Of a stretch of DNA of 64,000 nt, positions 59,148 through 64,000 are shown one piece after another. Every line of letters begins with the position of its first letter. The stretch's first letter is position 1. Source of the DNA: Gaiellasilicea sp963806955 (GTDB taxonomy: Bacteria; Actinomycetota; Thermoleophilia; Gaiellales; Gaiellaceae). The notes below the pieces were generated by a model. The model had not been told where the DNA came from, did no database searches, and was given only the letters and a program-made list of their open reading frames with translations. The position numbers and the translations under genes were made by a program. The DNA lies in contig CAWDZG010000002.1 in NCBI GenBank assembly GCA_963806955.1, positions 992,001 through 1,056,000 of the forward strand, read 5' to 3'.

Positions 59148-59797
59148 ACGGCACCCGGGCGCACGAGCCCGGACTCGTACGCGAGGATCACGGCCTGGAT
59201 CCTGTCGCGCAGGCCGAGCTTGCCGAGCACGCGGGCGACGTGGGTCTTCACCGTGTGCTCGCTGACGACGAGCTCGGCGGCGATCTCGGCGTTCGAGCGG
59301 CCGCGGGCGAGGAGGCCGAGCACCTCGAGCTCGCGGGCAGTGAGGCCGTCCAGGGCGGGCGGAGCCTGCTGCTCGCCCAGGCCGGCGAAGCGCTCGATCA
59401 GCCTCCGCGTCACACTCGGCGCGAACAGCGAGCCGCCGTCGGCGACGACCCTGATCGCAGCGAGCAGCTGCGCCTCGGGGGCGTCCTTGAGCAGGAAGCC
59501 GCTCGCGCCGGCGCGCAGGGCGGCGAAGACGTACTCGTCGAGGTCGAACGTCGTCAGTACGAGCACGCGCGGCGCCGCATCCGTCGCGGCGATCTGTCGA
59601 GTCGCCTCGATTCCATCCACCCGCGGCATGCGTACGTCCATCAGCACGACGTCCGGCTGCAGGGCGCGCGCGTGGGCGACCGCCTCGACGCCGTCGCCCG
59701 CCTCGCCGACGACCTCGAGCCCGGGGTCGGCGCCGAGGATCATGCGGAAGCCCGAGCGGACGAGCTGCTGGTCGTCGGCGACGAGGACGCGGATCAC
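59144..59797 (-). CDS. NarL/LuxR-family response regulator
   Basis: 217 residues. Receiver with Asp8-Asp9, phospho-acceptor Asp54 in DVVLMDVRMPRVDGIEATRQ and Lys in SGFLLKDAPEAQLL; a linker; and a LuxR helix-turn-helix: LTARELEVLGLLARGRSNAE, IAAELVVSEHTVKTHVARVL. Its ATG region overlaps the kinase stop by 4 bp, so the pair is co-translated. Target genes are unknown. Confidence 0.95.
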   Translation of the reverse strand: MIRVLVADDQQLVRSGFRMILGADPGLEVVGEAGDGVEAVAHARALQPDVVLMDVRMPRVDGIEATRQIAATDAAPRVLVLTTFDLDEYVFAALRAGASGFLLKDAPEAQLLAAIRVVADGGSLFAPSVTRRLIERFAGLGEQQAPPALDGLTARELEVLGLLARGRSNAEIAAELVVSEHTVKTHVARVLGKLGLRDRIQAVILAYESGLVRPGAV

Positions 59798-60648
59798 AGT
59801 GGCAACCGCGCTCGGACCGAGAAGCCGCCGCCCTCGCGGGGCCCGCTCTCGAGCTTGCCGCCGAAGACGGCGACACGTTCCCGCATGCCGGTGAGCCCGT
59901 GGCCGCCGCCGTTCGCGGCGGCGCTTCCCTGGCCGGTGTCCGAGATCTCGAGCTCGAGCCCGTCTGTGGCGTAGCGGACGCGGACCTCGGCCCGCGCAGG
60001 GCCGGCGTGCCTGAGCGTGTTCGTCAGCGCCTCCTGAACGATCCGGTACGCAGAGACGTCGACGCCGGGGGGCAGCTCGCGCGGCTGGCCCTCGACGTGC
60101 AGGTCGACCGGGAGCCCGGCGTCGCGGACCTGGCTGACGAGCTGTCCGAGTGCGAGCACGGACGGCTGCGGTGCGAGGTCAGCGCCCTCGCCATCGTCGC
60201 GGAGAATCTGCAGGAGCCGGCGCATCTCGGCGAGTGCCTTCGCGCCGGTCGACTCGATCGCGTCGAGGGCCGCGTCGCGCTCGGCGCCGTCGGCGTGCCG
60301 CGCGCCCCGCGCCTGGAGCACGATCACGCTGATCGCGTGCGCGACGACGTCGTGCAGCTCGCGGGCGATCCGGGCGCGCTCCTCGGCGACGGCGGCGCGG
60401 GCACCCTCGTCTCGCTCGACGATCAGCTCGCGTTCGCGCTGGCGGCGGCGCCGGATCGCTCGCCCCGCGAGCCAGAGGCCGCCGAAGATGGCGAGGAAAA
60501 AGATCGCGTTGCCGAGGTAGTCGAGCAGTGTGCCCTCGTTCGCGTCGCCGATCGTCCCGACGACGGCGAGGGCGGCGACGAGCGCACCGCCGCCCACGGC
60601 GTGCCAGCCGGACGTGTGGGCGGCCGACGGAGTAGACGGCGATCGCAA
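59794..60648 (-). CDS. Sensor histidine kinase (HisKA_3/DesK type), 5' part disrupted
   Basis: The intact frame covers 284 codons: one or two membrane helices (GGGALVAALAVVGTIGD, NAIFFLAIFGGLWLAGRAIR), the dimerisation helix with the phospho-acceptor His in EERARIARELHDVVAHAISV, an N box IVQEALTNTLRHAG, and HGLTGMRERVAVFGGKL. The first residues here (MRSPSTPSAAHTSG) are an out-of-frame artefact: the true N-terminal membrane domain continues upstream in other frames (60649-60916). It is coupled to the NarL-type regulator. Confidence 0.85.
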   Translation of the reverse strand: MRSPSTPSAAHTSGWHAVGGGALVAALAVVGTIGDANEGTLLDYLGNAIFFLAIFGGLWLAGRAIRRRRQRERELIVERDEGARAAVAEERARIARELHDVVAHAISVIVLQARGARHADGAERDAALDAIESTGAKALAEMRRLLQILRDDGEGADLAPQPSVLALGQLVSQVRDAGLPVDLHVEGQPRELPPGVDVSAYRIVQEALTNTLRHAGPARAEVRVRYATDGLELEISDTGQGSAAANGGGHGLTGMRERVAVFGGKLESGPREGGGFSVRARLPL

Positions 60649-60916
60649 GGGCGATCGCGAGCGCGAGGGCCACGGGATCCTCGTTGAGCGGGCTGTTCAA
60701 GTCGATCACCACCCAGGCGACCATGTTCAGCGCGAGCACGACCCGCGGGTGGCGCCGCCGCCAGAGACAGCGTGAGGGGCAGGAGGACGGCGAGCGGCAG
60801 GAAGATCCGCCGGTCGTAGTCGGGGTGCACGGTCAGCGACCTCGGCGACGGCCGCGATTGCGAGGCCCACGGGCAGCAATCGCGTCGCGTTGCGGCGGAG
60901 CCATGTCCACGTTCAC
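60649..60916 (-). pseudogene. Frame-broken N-terminal membrane domain of the histidine kinase
   Basis: Read on the minus strand, protein-like segments follow each other in alternating frames: WLRRNATRLLPVGLAIAAVA, then HPDYDRRIFLPLAVLLPLTL, then LALNMVAWVVIDLNSPLNED with ALALAIALAIAVYSVG, then the kinase frame from TSGWHAVGGG. Together they rebuild a normal multi-helix input domain starting at GTG 60916, but at least three single-base breaks separate them. Either the gene is decaying or the local sequence has indel errors. Confidence 0.65.
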
Positions 60917-60923
60917 GCTGCCG

Positions 60924-60929
60924 AGCCTA
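60924..60929 (-). promoter_or_regulatory. -10 box of the kinase-regulator operon
   Basis: TAGGCT on the minus strand, 7 bp before GTG 60916, the rebuilt start of the broken kinase. Confidence 0.4.
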
Positions 60930-61076
60930 GGACACGACGTAGGCGCCTGCGTCACCCGCCGGGGCGAGAGCGGATCGCTCCCGCGGGCGATCGAGGAACG
61001 CCCGCAGGCGGCCGATGTGCCCGCCTCCGCCGCGGCCGCAGGCTGAGGGCGTCCGCTCGAACGAAGGAGCGCTCCG

Positions 61077-61863
61077 ATGCGCAAGCTCACAGCACCGCTC
61101 GCCCTCGTCGCGCCTCACGCTCGCCGGTTGCGGCGGCGACGCGGCGACTGAGAACGTCGTCTCGATCAAGGGCGACGAGTACGCCTTCGTCATGCCGCAG
61201 CAGATCGCGGGCGGCTGGACGACGCTCCGCCTGGAGAACGTCGGCGCCGAGCCGCACGAGTTCGCGCTCGCGAAGCTCGAAGGCGGCAAGACGCGCGCCG
61301 ACGTGATCGACGTCATCTCCGATCCGGCAACCCAGGAGCAGGGCATCCCCGACTGGGTCTCGATCCGGGCGGGAATCCCCACGCTCGCGAAGGACGGCAG
61401 CGCCGACCTGACGCAGAAGCTCGAGCCGGGCCGGTACGCGCTGATCTGCTTCCTCGACGGGCCGAGCGGCAAGCCGCACGCGCTCGACGGGATGATCGGC
61501 GTCATCGATGTGCGCGGTGACGCCGGCGCCGGAGCCCCCGAGGCCGATGCGACCCTCGCGCTCGGCAAGCGCCTCGAGGCGCCTCGGCTGGAGGCGGGCG
61601 AGCGGACACTCGAGCTGCGCAACGACGCGAACGAGCCGAACGCCGTCTTTCTCGTCTCGTACGCCCCCGGCAAGACCGATGCCGACCTGATCGCGTGGGA
61701 GGAGAACGGGATGAAGGGCCCGGCGCCGGGCGCGTTCCACGGCGGCGCGATCGACGTGCCGCCGCATAGCTCCGTCTACTACACCTACACGTTCGAGGCC
61801 GGCGTCGACTACGCGCTGATCGACGACGCGAACGAGGTGGAGCGGCGCTTCAGCGTCGAGTGA
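61077..61863 (+). CDS. Lipoprotein with tandem cupredoxin-like domains, frameshifted in its signal peptide
   Basis: GGAG 7 bases before ATG 61077 starts MRKLTAPLALVA; the frame then breaks, and one base later (61114) LTLAGCGGDAATENVV continues a perfect lipobox. With one base removed the protein has 261 residues. The body has two beta-rich units: WTTLRLENVGAEPHEFALAK ... RYALICFLDGPSGKPHALDG and RTLELRNDANEPNAVFLVSY ... VYYTYTFEAGVDYALIDDA, with His/Cys/Asp spacing like cupredoxins, though copper binding is not assured. Function unknown. Confidence 0.7.
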
Positions 61864-61872
61864 GCCGGACGA

Positions 61873-62292
61873 TCAGTGGGAGCAGCCGGAGCCGCAGCCG
61901 CCGCCGTGCGCGTCGGGTGCGCCTTCGGCTGCACCCTCCTCGACGGTGAACGAATGGCCGCAGCCGCAGGAGGCCTGGGCGTTCGGGTTGTCGATCTTGA
62001 ACCCGGACTCCTCGAGGCCGGTCAAGAAGTCGATCGTCGCGCCCTTGAGGTACGGCGCGCTGTGGGGGTCGATCACGATCGTGACGCCGTGCAGCTCGAG
62101 CGTCTCGTCGTCGTCGACGGGGCCGGCGTCGAACCCGAGCCCGTACTGGAAGCCGGAGCAGCCGCCTCCCTGGATCGCGACCCGCAGGACCGAGGTCTCG
62201 CCGTCCGGATCCTCCGCCATCAGCTCGCGGATCTTCTCCGCCGCCGTCGGCGTGAGCGAGACGAGTGTGTCGGGGCGCTCGACGATCTCCAT
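61873..62292 (-). CDS. erpA: Iron-sulfur cluster insertion protein, ErpA/HesB type
   Basis: 139 residues from ATG 62292. A-type scaffold with the three cluster Cys: Cys45 in AIQGGGCSGFQYGLGF, and Cys109/Cys111 in QASCGCGHSFTVEE. It hands Fe-S clusters to enzymes, fitting the complex I genes just downstream on the other strand. The C-terminus carries an extra tail, DAHGGGCGSGCSH, with two more Cys and two His, not usual in ErpA. TACCAT lies 6 bp before the ATG. Confidence 0.93.
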   Translation of the reverse strand: MEIVERPDTLVSLTPTAAEKIRELMAEDPDGETSVLRVAIQGGGCSGFQYGLGFDAGPVDDDETLELHGVTIVIDPHSAPYLKGATIDFLTGLEESGFKIDNPNAQASCGCGHSFTVEEGAAEGAPDAHGGGCGSGCSH

Positions 62293-62298
62293 GCCCGG

Positions 62299-62304
62299 AT
62301 GGTA
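62299..62304 (-). promoter_or_regulatory. -10 box of erpA
   Basis: TACCAT on the minus strand, exactly 6 bp before the ATG at 62292. Confidence 0.55.
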
Positions 62305-62405
62305 GCAGGGTGGAAAGTCGTGCCCGGAGGGCCGACTTTGTGACAGCCTAGGCGCGCTTGGCTGCTGCGATTGCACCTCTCTTCGTGCGCCGGGTTCAGG
62401 CTTGC

Positions 62406-62411
62406 TAGCGT
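62406..62411 (+). promoter_or_regulatory. -10 box of the nuo operon
   Basis: TAGCGT 12 bp before the nuoA ATG; transcription would start about 6 nt before the codon. Confidence 0.4.
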
Positions 62412-62423
62412 AGGCCCACTCGG

Positions 62424-62786
62424 ATGCTGGGCGACTACTTCCCGTTCCTGGTCTACGCGTTCTTCGCAGCCGTGATCCCGGCGTCGATGATCGCGTTCTC
62501 GTTCATCTTCGCCCAGCCGCCGCAGCGCCGCGTGAAGGCGCGCTTCCTCCCGTTCGAGTCGGGCGTCTCGGAGGGCCCGCCGAAGCAGCAGCGCTTCACG
62601 GTCAGCTTCTACCTGACGGCGATGCTCTTCATCCTCTTCGACATCGAGATCGTCTTTCTCTACCCGCTCGCGATCGTGCTCGAGCAGCTGGGCTGGTTCG
62701 GGCTGATCGAGTTCCTCGTCTTCATCGCGATCCTGGGCGTGGCGTACGTCTACATCTGGCGCAAGGGAGCCCTCGAATGGCGGTAG
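62424..62786 (+). CDS. nuoA: NADH-quinone oxidoreductase subunit A
   Basis: 120 residues, three membrane helices. Conserved loop FLPFESGVSEGPPKQQRFTV and the second-helix acidic pair in FILFDIEIVFLYPLAI identify NuoA, part of the quinone-site arm of complex I. First gene of the nuo operon at the right edge; it overlaps nuoB by 10 bp. Confidence 0.95.
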   Translation: MLGDYFPFLVYAFFAAVIPASMIAFSFIFAQPPQRRVKARFLPFESGVSEGPPKQQRFTVSFYLTAMLFILFDIEIVFLYPLAIVLEQLGWFGLIEFLVFIAILGVAYVYIWRKGALEWR

Positions 62787-63382
62787 ACAAGTCGGTCGAC
62801 CAGTCACGCGTGTCGAAGCGTCCGCTCGCGAAGGCCGGCCTCCAGTCGGAGCGGCTGCTCTGGCCGACGAAGCAGGGCGTCTTCGAGGACGAGGTCGAGA
62901 ACCTCGAGGATGCGCTCGGGCTGACGACGCTGGAGAAGGCAGTCGCCTGGGCGCAGACGAAGTCGATGTGGCCGGCGACGTTCGGGCTCGCCTGCTGCGC
63001 GATCGAGATGATGTCGATCGTCTCCTCCCGCTACGACATCGCCCGCTTCGGGATGGAGAAGTTCAGCTCCTCGCCGCGCCAGGCCGACCTGCTGATCGTC
63101 TCCGGCCGCGTCGCGCACAAGATGGCTGCACCGCTGCGCCAGGTCTACGACCAGATGCTCGAGCCGAAGTGGGTGATCGCGATGGGCGCCTGCGCGAGCT
63201 CCGGCGGGATGTTCAACAACTACACGATCCTGCAGGGCGTCGACAAGATCGTCCCCGTCGACATCCACGTGCCCGGCTGCCCGCCGCGGCCCGAGGCGCT
63301 GATGGAGGGGATCGTGCGGCTGCACGAGAAGGTGGTGGCGGGCGTGCCGCCGGCCTACCAGATCCGCGGAGCGGCGAGCTAG
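62777..63382 (+). CDS. nuoB: NADH-quinone oxidoreductase subunit B
   Basis: 201 residues. Holds cluster N2 next to the quinone site: the Cys pair in ATFGLACCAIEMM, then Cys in AMGACASSGGMFNNY and VHVPGCPPRPEALMEGI-type segment (here IHVPGCPPRPEAL). An N-terminal extension of about 45 residues precedes the core. The TAG shares one base with the nuoC GTG. Confidence 0.96.
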   Translation: MAVDKSVDQSRVSKRPLAKAGLQSERLLWPTKQGVFEDEVENLEDALGLTTLEKAVAWAQTKSMWPATFGLACCAIEMMSIVSSRYDIARFGMEKFSSSPRQADLLIVSGRVAHKMAAPLRQVYDQMLEPKWVIAMGACASSGGMFNNYTILQGVDKIVPVDIHVPGCPPRPEALMEGIVRLHEKVVAGVPPAYQIRGAAS

Positions 63383-63927
63383 TGCCCTACGAAGCCGTTC
63401 CCGGCCTGGTCGAGACCCGCGAGGCGCTCGGCGAGGCGACACTCGTGGTCGACTCCTCCCGGATCGCCGAGGCGTGCACGCACCTGCGCGACGTCGAGGG
63501 CTTCAACCTCCTGCTCGACATCACCGCGACCGACTACCTCGGTTGGGGCGAGGTCGAGGTGGCCGGCTCCTACGGGACGGCCGGCGGACGAGACCTGAAC
63601 GAGCCCGCCGCGCAGGGCTATGCGCGGACGCCCGACCCGAAGCCGAAGCGGTTCACGCTCAGCTACCACCTGCTCCGCGTCGCCGACGACTCCGCCCGGG
63701 TGCGCGTCAACGTCTGGCTCGACGAGGGCGAGTCCGTCGCCACTGTCGTCCCGGTCTGGCCGACCGCCGACTGGCACGAGCGGGAGGCCTTCGACATGAT
63801 GGGCATCTCCTTCGACGGGCACCCGAATCTCACCCGGATCCTGATGGAGGACGACTGGGAGGGGCACCCGCTCCGCAAGGACTACCCGATCGGTGGCGAG
63901 CCCGTGCGCTTCTCGGAGGCGGAGTAG
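63382..63927 (+). CDS. nuoC: NADH-quinone oxidoreductase subunit C
   Basis: 181 residues from a GTG touching the nuoB stop. The 30-kDa subunit signature is HEREAFDMMGISFDGHPNLT followed by RILMEDDWEGHPLRKDYPIG. LLLDITATDYLGWGEVEVAG is the N-terminal core. A loop of about 25 residues (SYGTAGGRDLNEPAAQGYAR) is extra compared with short NuoC. The TAG shares one base with the next GTG. Confidence 0.94.
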   Translation: MPYEAVPGLVETREALGEATLVVDSSRIAEACTHLRDVEGFNLLLDITATDYLGWGEVEVAGSYGTAGGRDLNEPAAQGYARTPDPKPKRFTLSYHLLRVADDSARVRVNVWLDEGESVATVVPVWPTADWHEREAFDMMGISFDGHPNLTRILMEDDWEGHPLRKDYPIGGEPVRFSEAE

Positions 63928-64000
63928 TGACCGTGATCGAGCACCGCCGCGTGCCGCTCTACGCCGGCTCGCGGATCCCGAGCCCGATCCCGACGGTGCT
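63927..64000 (+). CDS. Start of the next gene of the nuo operon (partial)
   Basis: A GTG overlapping the nuoC TAG opens a frame of 24 codons to the edge (VTVIEHRRVPLYAGSRIPSP, IPTV). By position nuoD is expected, but the residues do not show a NuoD start (no MGPQHPSTHG yet). The identity cannot be settled inside the window. Confidence 0.5.
   Translation, partial: MTVIEHRRVPLYAGSRIPSPIPTV

Overview
The window is a 64 kb stretch of a very G+C-rich bacterial chromosome that contains the replication origin. Actinobacterial content (leaderless TANNNT promoters, class E-like sortase, FprA-type ferredoxin reductase, UbiA/MqnP next to a CcmABCD heme exporter, N2-type nuo genes) combined with a long 796-residue GyrB suggests a deep-branching actinomycete of the Thermoleophilia (Gaiellales/Solirubrobacterales) type. 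That placement is an inference from gene content; no 16S gene is present.

Layout. 0-2.5 kb: arginase-like fragment, GNAT, HAD hydrolase, a VOC remnant and a second GNAT. 2.6-7.5 kb: a tightly overlapping type II fatty-acid operon (sigma factor-fabZ-fabH-fabD-fabG-fabF) with no acpP. 7.5-12.1 kb: a secreted PGRP-type amidase, an NfeD-slipin pair and a MerR-like regulator. 12.2-24.6 kb: the origin block gyrA-gyrB-dciA-recF-dnaN-dnaA (minus strand) facing rpmH-rnpA-yidD-yidC-jag-rsmG (plus strand), with DnaA boxes between dnaA and rpmH. 24.6-28.4 kb: VOC and DUF6886 genes, parAB, tRNA-Ile(GAT), a small helical protein, a bifunctional-nuclease-family protein and chorismate mutase. 28.4-40.4 kb: an envelope region with a CPBP protease, MscS channel, class A PBP, membrane and cytosolic glycosyltransferases, moeA, sortase and an M28-like membrane protein. 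40.4-45.8 kb: a two-component system with HtrA, an anti-sigma-type ATPase and a trehalose-phosphate synthase-like enzyme.

45.8-54 kb is one run of touching or overlapping plus-strand genes: moaC, mogA, mqnP, ccmABCD, hemX, hemA, hemC, hemD and a SAM hydrolase-family gene. It joins molybdopterin, menaquinone, heme export/cytochrome c maturation and tetrapyrrole synthesis, and it complements the start of the respiratory complex I operon (nuoA-nuoB-nuoC) at 62.4-64 kb. Between them lie an amidase, an NCS2 purine permease with a hairpin over its ribosome site, a zinc-ribbon protein, ferredoxin-NADP reductase, two lipoproteins, a NarL-type two-component system and an ErpA-like Fe-S protein.

The strongest patterns beyond ordinary annotation are these. 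(1) Eleven genes have a TANNNT -10 box exactly 6 bp before the start codon, and five more have one at 7 bp, which implies leaderless mRNAs. (2) A 15-bp palindrome GTAACAGACTGTTAC occurs at two distant loci, with a third degenerate copy. (3) A perfect 18-bp palindrome with the parS core lies over the htrA promoter. (4) Six convergent gene pairs share a CTAG as both stop codons. (5) recF and rsmG appear to start at CTG. (6) Reading-frame breaks cluster at 60.6-61.1 kb. I see no mobile element, CRISPR array or phage gene, and no gene-free stretch longer than 300 bp.
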